The notes: generated by a model from the sequence alone, not told the origin. A stretch of DNA of 64,000 nt from Bradyrhizobium sp. CCGUVB4N (GCF_024199945.1 NZ_JANADP010000001.1:8308001-8372000), one strand, 5' to 3'. Shown: positions 24,390-32,870, counted from the first letter of the stretch. A program made the numbers and translations.

Positions 24390-25541
24390 ATGACCGCGAC
24401 TGCCACCTCAAATGCTGCCGGCTCCGCCGCCTGGGCGGATACGCTGCTGTTGTCGTTTGCGCAGGCCGGCTACGTCAGGGCCGAGCCGGCCATCCTGCAA
24501 CCGGCCGAACCGTTCCTCGACCTGTCCGGCGAGGACATCCGGAAAAGCCTCTACCTGACGACGGACCTGTCCGGCGAAGAGCTCTGCCTGCGCCCCGACC
24601 TGACGATCCCCGTGGCGCGCGACTATCTCGCCTCCAGCCGTGCCGGCCAGCCGGCGGGGTTCAGCTATCTGGGCCCCGTGTTCCGCTACCGCAGCGGACA
24701 GGCCAGCGAGTTCCTCCAGGCCGGGATCGAGTCGTTCGGCCGCCAGGATCGTGCGGCCGCGGATGCCGAGACGCTGGCGCTGGCGCTGGAGGCGACCGCC
24801 GCTTTCGGCGTGCGCGACGTCGAGATCCGCACCGGCGACGTGGCGCTGTTCAACGCATTGCTCGACGCGCTCGACCTCTATCCGGTCTGGCGCCGCCGCC
24901 TGGTCAAGGACTTCCATCGCAAGATCAGCCTGGAGCAGGATCTCGAAGGGCTGGCCCGCACGACCGCAACCACGCGCAGCGAATATGAGGGCGTGCTGGC
25001 TGCGCTCGCGGGGTCCGACCGCAAAGCGGCGCTGGCCTTCGTCACCGATCTGATGTCGATCGCCGGCACCACCAATGTCGGTGGCCGCACCACGGCCGAG
25101 ATCGCAGACCGCTTCCTCGAGCAGTCGACGCTGAAGGGTGGCGCGCTGCCGCGCGAGGCGATCACCGTGCTGAAGCGCTTCCTGTCGATCTCGGGCAATC
25201 CCGACGATGCCATTGCCGAGCTGCGCGCGCTGACCGCCGATGCAAAGCTCGACCTTGCCGGCGCCATCGACCAGTTCGAGAGCCGGATCGGCTTCATGGC
25301 GGCGCGCGGTATCGACGTGAAGACCACACGCTTCTCGACCGCGTTCGGGCGTGGCCTCGACTACTACACCGGCTTCGAATTCGAACTGCACCACACAGGC
25401 AACGGCGCCGAGCCGCTGGTTGCCGGTGGCCGCTACGATGGACTGATGACCCAGCTCGGATCGCCGGCGCCGATTCCGGCCGTCGGCTTCTCGGTCTGGG
25501 TGGACGCGCTGACCAGGATCGGCCGCAAGGTGGGAGCTTAA
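24390..25541 (+). CDS. hisZ: ATP phosphoribosyltransferase regulatory subunit
   Basis: HisZ is a catalytically inactive histidyl-tRNA synthetase paralogue that pairs with HisG and carries histidine feedback in the first step of histidine synthesis. The 383-residue product has class II synthetase-like motifs: PAILQPAEPFLDLSGED, LCLRPDLTIPVARDYL (motif 2 region), FRYRSGQASEFLQAGIESFG and GRGLDYYTGFEFELHHTG, then LVAGGRYDGLM. ATG 24390 is chosen because the family N-terminus begins about there; an upstream in-frame ATG at 24273 would add an implausible leader. hisG follows after three bases. Confidence 0.94.
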   Translation: MTATATSNAAGSAAWADTLLLSFAQAGYVRAEPAILQPAEPFLDLSGEDIRKSLYLTTDLSGEELCLRPDLTIPVARDYLASSRAGQPAGFSYLGPVFRYRSGQASEFLQAGIESFGRQDRAAADAETLALALEATAAFGVRDVEIRTGDVALFNALLDALDLYPVWRRRLVKDFHRKISLEQDLEGLARTTATTRSEYEGVLAALAGSDRKAALAFVTDLMSIAGTTNVGGRTTAEIADRFLEQSTLKGGALPREAITVLKRFLSISGNPDDAIAELRALTADAKLDLAGAIDQFESRIGFMAARGIDVKTTRFSTAFGRGLDYYTGFEFELHHTGNGAEPLVAGGRYDGLMTQLGSPAPIPAVGFSVWVDALTRIGRKVGA

Positions 25542-25544
25542 GTC

Positions 25545-26522
25545 ATGAGCGCGCCATTCGTTCTGGCCGTTCCCTCCAAGGGTCGCCTGCAGGAAAACAC
25601 CGAGGCCTTCTTCGCCCGTGCCGGGCTGAAGCTGTCGAAGGCCGGCGGCGCCCGCGACTATCGCGGCACGCTTGCGGGCCTGGACAATGTCGAGGTCGCC
25701 TATCTCTCGGCCAGCGAGATCGCATCACAGCTCGCCCGCGGCTTCGCGCATCTCGGTGTTACCGGCGAAGACCTGGTGCGCGAGAATATCGCCGACGCCG
25801 ACAAGCACGTGTCGCTGATCGACGGGCTCGGCTTCGGCTATGCCGACGTCGTGGTCGCGGTGCCGCAGGCCTGGATCGACGTCCGCACCATGGCGGATCT
25901 CGACGACGTCACCACCGGCTTCCGCGAGCAGCATCACATGCGGATGCGGGTCGCGACCAAGTTCGTCAACCTCACCCGCAGCTTCTTCCAGAGCCACGGC
26001 ATCACCGACTACCGCATCGTCGAGAGCGCAGGCGCAACCGAGGGCGCGCCGGCGGCCGGCAGCGCCGAGCTGATCGTCGACATCACCACGACCGGTGCGA
26101 CGCTTGCCGCCAATGGCCTGCGGGTGCTCGACGACGGCGTGATCCTGCGCAGCCAGGCCAATCTGGTCGCCTCGAAGGAGGCCGACTGGTCGCCGCAGGC
26201 CCGCGAGACCGCCCGCGTCATCCTCGACCACATCGCGGCCCGGGCCCGGGCCAACAAATACCGCGAGGTCCGGACCCGCTTCCGGCAATGCGACGCCACC
26301 CTGCTCACCGAGGCCCACAGCCGCTTCGGCGTCGAGGCTCCGTTCGGCGGGCCGACCTCGTCGGGCATGCTCACGCTGCACTGCCCACCCGGGCAGCTTT
26401 ACGCGCTCGCGAGCTTCCTGCGCGAACATGGCGCCGAGACCGTCTCGGTGGTCTCGCTCGACTACGTGTTCGACCGGGAGAACCCGCTGTTTGCCAAGCT
26501 CGAAGCGTTCCTGCGGCGGTGA
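25545..26522 (+). CDS. hisG: ATP phosphoribosyltransferase
   Basis: HisG condenses ATP and PRPP to phosphoribosyl-ATP. The 325-residue protein shows LAVPSKGRLQENTEAFF at the N-terminus, GVTGEDLVRE, RVATKFVNLTRSFF, and the PRPP-binding-type stretch AELIVDITTTGATLAANGL. HisG partnered with HisZ is normally the short form (about 210-230 residues); this one carries roughly 90 extra C-terminal residues (GGPTSSGMLTLHCPPGQLYA…), reminiscent of an ACT-like regulatory segment. Both genes are tightly coupled. Confidence 0.95.
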   Translation: MSAPFVLAVPSKGRLQENTEAFFARAGLKLSKAGGARDYRGTLAGLDNVEVAYLSASEIASQLARGFAHLGVTGEDLVRENIADADKHVSLIDGLGFGYADVVVAVPQAWIDVRTMADLDDVTTGFREQHHMRMRVATKFVNLTRSFFQSHGITDYRIVESAGATEGAPAAGSAELIVDITTTGATLAANGLRVLDDGVILRSQANLVASKEADWSPQARETARVILDHIAARARANKYREVRTRFRQCDATLLTEAHSRFGVEAPFGGPTSSGMLTLHCPPGQLYALASFLREHGAETVSVVSLDYVFDRENPLFAKLEAFLRR

Positions 26523-26621
26523 GCCCAAAGTTTGTCGGGCAGCTCCGTTCAGCGTAGCGACAGCAAGCGGCAGCTATCATATGCTGTTGAGATGATTTCG
26601 ACGCCTCTGGAACCTTGATCG

Positions 26622-27713
26622 ATGATGCTGGGCTCTGACGTTTCCGCCCTGACCACCACCGCAGCGAGTGCCGCCGCGAAGGGGCTGTCGATTGTCGTCC
26701 CCGTCTATAACGAGGCGGCTGGCCTCGCCGTCCTGCACCAGCGCATCTGCGATATCGCCAAGACCTTGCGGCAACGCTACCGCCTCGCCTGCGAGGTCGT
26801 TTACGTCGACGACGGCAGCGCGGATGCGACGCTGTCGATCGCGCGTTCGCTGCCGGCCGACACGATCGATGTCCAGGTGGTCTCGCTGTCGCGCAATTTC
26901 GGCAAGGAGGCGGCGCTGATGGCCGGCCTCGACCATGCCCGGCTTGGCGCCGTGATGTTCATGGATGGCGACGGCCAGCACCCGCCGGCACTGGTCGAGC
27001 AGCTGGTGCGGCACTGGATCGAGGACGGCTATGACGTCGTCTATACCGCCAAGGCGCATCGCGATAACGAGCCCTTCCTGCGCCGCGTCGCCGGGCGCGG
27101 CTTCTACGCGCTGATCAATTGGGGCGCACGCCAGAAGATCCCGGAGGACGCCGGCGACTTCCGCCTGCTGTCGCCGCGCGCGGTCGCGGCACTGCGGCAG
27201 CTGCCGGAGCGCAACCGCTTCTTCAAGGGTCTCGCAAGCTGGATCGGCTTCCGCCAGATCCGCGTCGACTACGAGCCCGCGCCGCGTGTCCATGGCGTGA
27301 CGACCTTCAGCGCCGCGCGCCTGCTGGGCCTGTCGATCGAAGGCGTGACCTCGTTCTCGGTCGCGCCGCTGCGCTTCGCCAGCCTGCTCGGCGTGATCCT
27401 CGCCGGCGGCGCCTTCCTGTTCGGCCTCTCGATCCTCTGGGAGGTGTGGACCACCGGCAAGCAGGTGCCCGGCTATCCCTCGCTGGTGATCGGCCTGATG
27501 ACGATCGGCGGCGTGCAGCTCATCATGATCGGCATCGTCGGCGAATATATCGGCAAGATCCTCTCGGAGCTGAAGGCGCGTCCGATCTACTTCGTCGCCG
27601 AGCATAGCGAAAAGCATTTCGAGGCCGACAAGGCCCAGGACGCCTCAAGCCAGGACGCTTCAAGCCAAGACGCTTCAAGCCAGGACGCATCCAGCAGGAC
27701 CGCAGCCGAATGA
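26622..27713 (+). CDS. Glycosyltransferase family 2, DPM1/GtrB-like
   Basis: The 363-residue membrane-associated enzyme has a GT2 domain (LSIVVPVYNEAAGLAVLHQR, VYVDDGSADAT, VSLSRNFGKEAALMAGLDHA, MDGDGQHPPALVEQL with the DxD-like motif) and two C-terminal membrane helices (FASLLGVILAGGAFLFGLSI; SLVIGLMTIGGVQLIMIGIV). This is the layout of enzymes that charge undecaprenyl phosphate with a sugar. The last residues are four tandem QDASS repeats. Its stop overlaps the start of the deacetylase gene (ATGA), so the two proteins probably act in one glycan pathway. Confidence 0.88.
   Translation: MMLGSDVSALTTTAASAAAKGLSIVVPVYNEAAGLAVLHQRICDIAKTLRQRYRLACEVVYVDDGSADATLSIARSLPADTIDVQVVSLSRNFGKEAALMAGLDHARLGAVMFMDGDGQHPPALVEQLVRHWIEDGYDVVYTAKAHRDNEPFLRRVAGRGFYALINWGARQKIPEDAGDFRLLSPRAVAALRQLPERNRFFKGLASWIGFRQIRVDYEPAPRVHGVTTFSAARLLGLSIEGVTSFSVAPLRFASLLGVILAGGAFLFGLSILWEVWTTGKQVPGYPSLVIGLMTIGGVQLIMIGIVGEYIGKILSELKARPIYFVAEHSEKHFEADKAQDASSQDASSQDASSQDASSRTAAE
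27636..27695 (+). repeat. Four 15-bp in-frame tandem repeats (QDASS)
   Basis: Four consecutive copies of CAGGACGCTTCAAGC (with a few substitutions) encode (QDASS)4 at the C-terminus of the glycosyltransferase. The repeat keeps the reading frame and is a likely site of length variation by slippage. Confidence 0.85.
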
Positions 27714-28555
27714 GCGCGGCGGCAGCGCCGCGACCGATCTGGCTCTGCGCCGACGATTACGGCATCAGCCCGGGTGTCAATCGCGCCATCCGCGCCCTGA
27801 TCGAGCGCGGCCGCCTCAACGCGACCTCGGTGATGATGGTGGGCCCCGCGATCGAGCGTGGCGAGGTCGATGCGCTCCAGGCTGCGGCGAAGACCAGCCC
27901 GCGCTGCGCGATCGGATTGCACGTGACGCTGTCGGCGCCGTTCCGCCCCCTCACCATGCACTTCCGTCCGCTCGACGGCGACATGTTCATGGCCTTTCCA
28001 AAACTGCTGCGCGCCGGATTTCTGCGACGGCTCGACCGCGAATTCTTCCGCAACGAGGTGAAAGCGCAACTCGCCGCTTTCGCGGAAGCGTTCGGCCGCG
28101 CACCCGACTTCGTCGACGGCCACCAGCATGTGCAGCTATTTCCGCAGGTGCGCGACGGCTTCATCGATGCCGTCAGCGAGGCGGTACCACAGGCGTGGGT
28201 GCGCCAGGGCGGACGCGACCTGCCGCTGGCGCAGCGGCTGGCTTCGCCGAAGGCAATGGTGCTCGATGTCCTCAGCGCGCAATTCCGCCGCCAGGCCGGC
28301 CGCGCCGGTCTTGCGTTCAATCCCGCCTTTGCCGGCGCCTATGATTTCACGCGCGCGGCCGATTTCGGCGAATTGATGCGGCAGTTCCTGGACGGTCTCC
28401 CCGAGGGCGGTCTCGTGATGTGCCATCCCGGCTTCGTCGACGAGGTCCTCACCGGCCTCGACCCGATGACGGATGTCAGGGAACGCGAGCATGCCTATCT
28501 CGCCAGCGACGCCTTCGCGCAGCTGCTGGCGGCCAGCCACGTGACATTGGGATGA
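27710..28555 (+). CDS. ChbG/HpnK (YdjC) family deacetylase
   Basis: The 281-residue protein belongs to the YdjC/ChbG carbohydrate deacetylase family, metal-dependent hydrolases acting on N-acetylated or lipid-linked sugars. LCADDYGISPGVNRAI carries the first metal-binding Asp pair, GLHVTLSAPFRPL a metal His, VDGHQHVQLFPQVRDG the HxH region, and VMCHPGFVDE the last conserved His. It is coupled to a lipid-linked-sugar glycosyltransferase, so it probably deacetylates the sugar that enzyme transfers; in hopanoid-producing relatives HpnK is a homologue, but no hpn genes are here. Confidence 0.85.
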   Translation: MSAAAAPRPIWLCADDYGISPGVNRAIRALIERGRLNATSVMMVGPAIERGEVDALQAAAKTSPRCAIGLHVTLSAPFRPLTMHFRPLDGDMFMAFPKLLRAGFLRRLDREFFRNEVKAQLAAFAEAFGRAPDFVDGHQHVQLFPQVRDGFIDAVSEAVPQAWVRQGGRDLPLAQRLASPKAMVLDVLSAQFRRQAGRAGLAFNPAFAGAYDFTRAADFGELMRQFLDGLPEGGLVMCHPGFVDEVLTGLDPMTDVREREHAYLASDAFAQLLAASHVTLG

Positions 28556-28681
28556 AACCGGCCAAGGCCGGGGTCGCGAGGCAGTCTGTCGCATACGGAA
28601 ATTTAATCCGGCCGCCACTGTTGGGGCCACAACGGAACCCTACATCCCGCTTGCGCTTGTTTCGCGCGAGGGAGACAGACC

Positions 28682-29527
28682 ATGACGCCGCAGGAACGCC
28701 AGCTCGTCGACGAGCTTTTCGACCGGCTTTCGAAACTGGAAAATGCACCGCGCGATCCCGACGCGATCGGCGCGATTTCGGACGGCCTACGCAAGGCGCC
28801 GGGCGCAGTCTATGCGCTGGTGCAGACCACGCTGTTGCAGGACGAAGCGCTGAAGCGCGCGCATAACCGCATCCAGGAGCTGGAAGCGGCCCATGCGCCC
28901 GAGCAGCCCCAGTCCGGCGGCTTCCTCGACACCATGCGCGACACGCTGTTCGGCTCGAGCCCGTCGCGCGGCTCGGTTCCGAACGTGCCGCCGCGTGACT
29001 CCCGGCCGGTCTGGAACAGCGGCCAGGCGATGCAGCAGGCCCAGCCGGGCTACGGCCAGCCGCCTTATGGTCAGGCCTACGGACAGGGTCAGAGTTACGG
29101 CCAAGGCTACGGCGCCCCGCCGGTCGGCGGTGGCGGTGGCTCGTTCCTGGGCACGGCAGCGGCGGCCGCGGCCGGCGTGGTCGGCGGCTCGCTGTTGCTC
29201 TCCAGCATCCGCGGCATGATGGGCGGCGGATCGCACCAGGCTTTCGGCGACACCACGATTATCGAGGAACGCGGAGGCGGTGGCAGTACAGGTGGCAATC
29301 CCTGGAGCGGCGACCAGTCCGGCAGCTCGCTCGCCCGCGATGCCGGCCTCAACGACATCGGATCGAACCGGGATTCGCGCCAGGATTCGCGCCAAGGCTT
29401 CTTTGACCAGGCGTCGAACGATCGCGACGGCAACGATCAGGATTACGACAACAACGATAGCGGCAATATGGACCTGGCCGACGACAGCGACTTCGGCAAT
29501 GACGACGGCGGCAGCGATTACGCCTGA
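28682..29527 (+). CDS. DUF2076 domain-containing protein
   Basis: This 281-residue protein matches DUF2076: MTPQERQLVDELFDRLSKLE, APGAVYALVQTTLLQDEALK, AHNRIQELEAA, then a Gly/Gln/Tyr-rich linker, a glycine-rich hydrophobic segment (FLGTAAAAAAGVVGGSLLLS) and an Asp/Asn-rich acidic tail (NDQDYDNNDSGNMDLADDSD). The family is described as a possible periplasmic ligand-binding or sensor protein, without proven function. It is monocistronic with a strong terminator 23 bases after the stop. Confidence 0.88.
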   Translation: MTPQERQLVDELFDRLSKLENAPRDPDAIGAISDGLRKAPGAVYALVQTTLLQDEALKRAHNRIQELEAAHAPEQPQSGGFLDTMRDTLFGSSPSRGSVPNVPPRDSRPVWNSGQAMQQAQPGYGQPPYGQAYGQGQSYGQGYGAPPVGGGGGSFLGTAAAAAAGVVGGSLLLSSIRGMMGGGSHQAFGDTTIIEERGGGGSTGGNPWSGDQSGSSLARDAGLNDIGSNRDSRQDSRQGFFDQASNDRDGNDQDYDNNDSGNMDLADDSDFGNDDGGSDYA

Positions 29528-29550
29528 GCAAGTCCCATCCGCAACGCAGA

Positions 29551-29580
29551 ACGGCCGCCCAATGGGCGGCCGTTTTGTTT
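29551..29580 (+). terminator. Rho-independent terminator after the DUF2076 gene
   Basis: Perfect 10-bp arms ACGGCCGCCC and GGGCGGCCGT with loop AAT, followed by TTTGTTT. It serves the rightward DUF2076 gene and faces the end of the leftward small protein gene. Confidence 0.9.
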
Positions 29581-29590
29581 CGTGCGGCGG

Positions 29591-29812
29591 TCAGCCACCC
29601 CAGTACGGATAGCGATTGCTGTATTCGTCCGGCGTCGAGGACGAGTACGGGACCGGGCGAGGAACATAGGCAAAGCCCTCAGCCGCGCGCGGCGTGAGCT
29701 GAGGGGCGAAGGTCTGGCCGGCAGGGGCGACATGGCGCCGATGATGCACGGTCCCCGCACTGGCCGAGGCGGTCAGAGCGACGAGAACACCCAAAGCCAA
29801 GATCGTACGCAT
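29591..29812 (-). CDS. Small secreted protein (73 aa)
   Basis: The product has a clear signal peptide (TILALGVLVALTASASA), then a short mature region of about 54 residues rich in His, Pro and Tyr, including TVHHRRHVAPAGQTFA and EYSNRYPYWGG. The C-terminal NRYPYWGG motif recurs in small exported Bradyrhizobium proteins of unknown role. AGGAG lies seven bases before the ATG. Monocistronic, convergent with the DUF2076 gene. Confidence 0.7.
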   Translation of the reverse strand: MRTILALGVLVALTASASAGTVHHRRHVAPAGQTFAPQLTPRAAEGFAYVPRPVPYSSSTPDEYSNRYPYWGG

Positions 29813-29927
29813 CGCATTGCTCCTGTTGAGTAGCTATGCGCACCACATAGGACCAGGGCATGACCGCACCAATCCGCCGCTCCTTCACGACTGCTCACAA
29901 CTGCGGCATCATTGATGCCGCAGGCCC

Positions 29928-30743
29928 TCACATCACCACGACCTTGGTGCCGACATTGACGCGGCCGTAGAGGTCGATGACGTCCTCGTTGCGCATGCGG
30001 ATGCAGCCGGAGGAGACGTTGGTGCCGATGGTCCAGGGCTCGTTGGAGCCGTGGATGCGGTAGAGCGTCGAGCCGAGATACATCGCGCGCGCGCCGAGCG
30101 GGTTTTCCGGGCCGCCCTCCATGTGCCGCGGCAGATCGGGACGGCGGGCAAGCATTTCCGCCGGCGGCGTCCAATCCGGCCATTCGCGCTTGGCGGTGAT
30201 CGACTTCACGCCGCTCCAGGTGAAGCCCTCGCGTCCGACGCCGATGCCGTAGCGCATCGCCCGGCCGTTGCCCTCGACGAGATAGAGAAACTTGTTGTTG
30301 GAATCGACCACGATCGTGCCGGCACTTTCCTTGCCGCTATAGTCAACAAGTTGTTTCTCGAATTTCGGATCGAACGGACGCTGCCGCGGATCGATCGCCT
30401 CCTGCTGGTAGCTTGCGCCCTGCTGATATCCACCCTGCATCTGCGGCTCGCCCATCGGTGGCAGGCGGCGCGGATCGTTGTAGGCGGGCTGCTGCTGATA
30501 GATCGACTGCTGCGGCGCATAGGCCGGACCGCGGCCGGGCCCGTCGCCGAACAGGAACTCGATGAAGCCTCCGCCCATGTTGGCATTGGAGGCGACGCGC
30601 ACCGGTGCCGGCGGGACATGCGGCTGGTAGAGCACCGCGGGCGGATCGTTCGGCACCGTATTGTCGAAAGCACTGGCGCGATCGGCGCCGGCAATGAAGG
30701 CGCAAGCGCTGCCAAGCAGCGCGACAGACATTTTCTTGAACAT
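29928..30743 (-). CDS. L,D-transpeptidase (YkuD family)
   Basis: L,D-transpeptidases make 3-3 cross-links in peptidoglycan or attach proteins to it in the periplasm. The 271-residue product has a signal peptide (SVALLGSACAFIAGADRASA), a Pro/Gln/Tyr-rich linker to about residue 120 and a YkuD domain: GTIVVDSNNKFLYLVEGNG, GIGVGREGFTWSGVKSIT and the active site RIHGSNEPWTIG followed by SSGCIRMRNED with catalytic Cys247. The start at 30743 gives the signal peptide; an upstream extension is not credible. Confidence 0.93.
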   Translation of the reverse strand: MFKKMSVALLGSACAFIAGADRASAFDNTVPNDPPAVLYQPHVPPAPVRVASNANMGGGFIEFLFGDGPGRGPAYAPQQSIYQQQPAYNDPRRLPPMGEPQMQGGYQQGASYQQEAIDPRQRPFDPKFEKQLVDYSGKESAGTIVVDSNNKFLYLVEGNGRAMRYGIGVGREGFTWSGVKSITAKREWPDWTPPAEMLARRPDLPRHMEGGPENPLGARAMYLGSTLYRIHGSNEPWTIGTNVSSGCIRMRNEDVIDLYGRVNVGTKVVVM

Positions 30744-31054
30744 CGACGTACTCTGTACTGTTTCGTCTAGTTGCATTCGCCGCCGAACGCGATGGCTGTC
30801 CGCGTCCTCGACGTGGTCAATAAAGAGCAAACTCCGTTTCGTTTGGTAAACGCATCGGGCGTTTCGATTCACCACGTCGCGATCGGCGCGGCAATTCGGC
30901 GATCAGCGTTTATTTTCGATGAAGGGCGAAGCCCCATGGTTAATCGCCCGTTTGCATGCCGTCGCGCGCGGCCGCACAAGAGTTCCTGCTGTGAACCTCG
31001 TGTTAAATCGCTTCTGTCTACAAAGACGCGTGAGTGAGGTGGGGGGAGTTCCTG
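30744..31054. other. Divergent promoter region, no gene seen
   Basis: This 311-base gap separates the leftward L,D-transpeptidase from the rightward CheZ-family gene. It is relatively AT-rich with several TTAA-containing stretches and must hold both promoters, but I cannot identify a convincing -35/-10 pair or an operator. Confidence 0.4.
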
Positions 31055-31834
31055 ATGGCTGTTCACCGCAAGCGTTTTCGTGTCGAGGATATCGCCGGTG
31101 GCGAGATGCCAATTCTTGACGTAGCAGAAGAGGCAGGCCCGATGCATAGCGAGATTATGGCGGAGCTGCGCGCGATCCGCGCACAGATGGCGAAGGGCGC
31201 GGCGCCCTTGACCGGCAGCGCTGCCATGGCGGCGATCGACGCCTCCACGGCGCAGGAGCTTTCCGACGCACGCACGATGCTCGAGACCTATCGGGCCCAG
31301 ATCGAGCAGTGCGAGAAGCTCAAGGTCGAGCTCGACCTGATCCATGACGCCATCGACCGCACCAAGCGCGAGATCGCGACCCTGCACGGCAAGAGCTTCG
31401 ACGGCGGCGAGATGGCCAAGGTCAACGGCGAGCTCGGCGCGGTGGTCGGCGGTACCGAACAGGCGACCCAGCAGATCCTCGAAGCCGCCGAGTCGATCGA
31501 CCAGGCGGCATCCGCGCTCGGCAAGGTCGACTCGGTCGACCAGCAGAAGCGCCTTGCCGACGACATCCAGGAACGCGTCATCTCGATCTTCGAAGCCTGC
31601 AACTTCCAGGACCTGACCGGCCAGCGCATCAGCAAGGTCATGACCACGATGAAGTTCATCGAGCAGCACATCAATGCGATGATGGACATCTGGGGTGGCG
31701 TCGACGCGATCAAGTCGCACGTGCCGGCCCCGGTCGACAGCCGCAGCGAGGACGAAAAGCTCCTCAACGGCCCGAAGCTCGCCGGCGACGTCGGCCACGC
31801 CTCGCAGGACGACATCGACGCGCTGTTCGACTGA
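31055..31834 (+). CDS. CheZ-family protein phosphatase
   Basis: The 259-residue, mostly helical protein matches the CheZ family that dephosphorylates CheY-P: QQILEAAESIDQAASAL lies in the long hairpin, and IFEACNFQDLTGQRISKVMT is the conserved region containing the catalytic Gln (FQDLTGQR). The C-terminal DDIDALFD is a good match to the short CheY-binding peptide of CheZ. GGGGGAG precedes ATG 31055. No cheA, cheY or receptor genes are nearby, so it is an orphan and may serve a remote chemotaxis cluster or another response regulator. Confidence 0.85.
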   Translation: MAVHRKRFRVEDIAGGEMPILDVAEEAGPMHSEIMAELRAIRAQMAKGAAPLTGSAAMAAIDASTAQELSDARTMLETYRAQIEQCEKLKVELDLIHDAIDRTKREIATLHGKSFDGGEMAKVNGELGAVVGGTEQATQQILEAAESIDQAASALGKVDSVDQQKRLADDIQERVISIFEACNFQDLTGQRISKVMTTMKFIEQHINAMMDIWGGVDAIKSHVPAPVDSRSEDEKLLNGPKLAGDVGHASQDDIDALFD

Positions 31835-31857
31835 GCGAACGCGACACAGAGACAAAC

Positions 31858-31889
31858 AAAACGCCGGCGCGAGCCGGCGTTTTTTGTTT
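31858..31889 (+). terminator. Rho-independent terminator after the CheZ-family gene
   Basis: Arms ACGCCGGC and GCCGGCGT around GCGA, followed by six T, 24 bases after the stop codon of the CheZ-family gene. Confidence 0.9.
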
Positions 31890-31914
31890 GGGGTCCGTCA
31901 TTGCGAGACTGCCT

Positions 31915-32113
31915 TCCCTTCCCCCCTTGTGGGAGAAGGTGGCATAGGCGGCCTTCGGCCGCCGTTCATAAGGACGCCGAAGCGGAGCTTCGGCTAAGGC
32001 GCCGGATGAGGGGTCTGTCTCCGCAAACTCAAATGAGAGTTGGACTCGGGGAGAGATACCCCTCACCCGTCTCGCCGCTGCGCGGCGAACCACCCTCTCC
32101 CGCGAGGGGAGAG
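31915..32113. repeat. Compound dispersed repeat region
   Basis: Contains CCCCCCTTGTGGGAGAAGG at the left, two short hairpins (GGCGGCCTTCGGCCGCC; CGAAGCGGAGCTTCGG) and CCCTCTCCCGCGAGGGGAGAGGG at the right, with 'CCCCTCACCCG' between. It is the third and longest member of the CTCTCCCGC-type intergenic elements in this window. Confidence 0.6.
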
Positions 32114-32126
32114 GGAAAGATCATCC

Positions 32127-32648
32127 TTACGCCCTCGGCGCGCAGCGGACGTAGACCATGTTGCCGTAACGGGTGGCGGCGTCCTTGTCGACGAAGCGGG
32201 TGATCATGACGCGGCCGTCGAAGGAGACGATCTCGCGGTCCTGCTCGCCCGGCGTCGGGCCGGAGGGGCCGATATAGTTCTTGCCGCCCGGCGAGCCCTT
32301 CAGCCGCAGTTCCTGCGGCGTGGCCTGGTCGGCGAGATGCATGATCACGCCGCCGGAGGAACCGGCGCCGATCACGTAGGGGTTCTTGCACTGGGCCCGC
32401 GCGGCCGCCTCGGTGCGGGCGCGGTCGGCCGGGTTCTGGAACGAGGCGAGGCCCCAGCGGCCGACGATCTCGTCGGCGCGGATCGAGGCCGGCATTTCCG
32501 GCGCGACGCCGGGCTCGGTCTCGGGCGCCGGCTGGGACGAAGAGAAGGACGGCAGGCTCATGCCGCCGCCGCAGGCGCCGAGCAGCAACGCCAGGCAAGA
32601 GGCAGCCGCCAGATTGGCAACCGTGCGCGCGTGAGCTGAACTGATCAT
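32127..32648 (-). CDS. Putative lipoprotein
   Basis: The 173-residue product has a lipoprotein signal with lipobox LLLGAC (lipidated Cys near residue 26). A low-complexity Ser/Pro linker follows, then a small domain: ADEIVGRWGLASFQNPADRA, AQCKNPYVIGAGSSGGVIMH, REIVSFDGRVMITRFVDKDA. The 'VGRWGLASF…C.NPYVIG…GG' pattern recurs in alphaproteobacterial lipoproteins of unknown function. GGGGAA lies before ATG 32648. It is divergent from groES. Confidence 0.75.
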   Translation of the reverse strand: MISSAHARTVANLAAASCLALLLGACGGGMSLPSFSSSQPAPETEPGVAPEMPASIRADEIVGRWGLASFQNPADRARTEAAARAQCKNPYVIGAGSSGGVIMHLADQATPQELRLKGSPGGKNYIGPSGPTPGEQDREIVSFDGRVMITRFVDKDAATRYGNMVYVRCAPRA

Positions 32649-32804
32649 GGCATTCCCCCGAACAAGACCATGGCCGCATCCCTCCCGCAGCCAAGCGCAA
32701 AACCGCAGCCGTAGCAATGACGTCCTAATATACGCCCGCGCCGGAATCGAGTTTCCGTAAACACCATCCTATATCCGCCTCACCAATCGCTTAACCACCT
32801 TTGC

Positions 32805-32833
32805 TTGACAGGATCGCAGCCAAGCCATATCCC
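32805..32833 (+). promoter_or_regulatory. Housekeeping-type promoter of groES-groEL
   Basis: TTGACA (32805-32810) followed after 17 bases by TATCCC (32828-32833) fits a sigma-70-type alphaproteobacterial promoter. The predicted transcription start is at about 32840, so the CIRCE element begins at or just after it. Confidence 0.7.
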
Positions 32834-32843
32834 CTGCGCACTA

Positions 32844-32870
32844 TTAGCACTCGGAAAGACCGATTGCTAA
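32844..32870 (+). promoter_or_regulatory. CIRCE element (HrcA operator)
   Basis: TTAGCACTC, nine bases, GATTGCTAA: the consensus is TTAGCACTC-N9-GAGTGCTAA, so the left arm is perfect and the right arm has one mismatch (T for G). It lies between the promoter and the groES start. HrcA binding here represses the operon until heat shock. The class of regulation is established for this element; activity here is inferred. Confidence 0.93.

Noticed and set aside
27636..27695. CRISPR or phase-variation element in the tandem 15-bp repeats
   Set aside because: The repeats are in frame and code for QDASS, and a change in copy number would not shift the frame.
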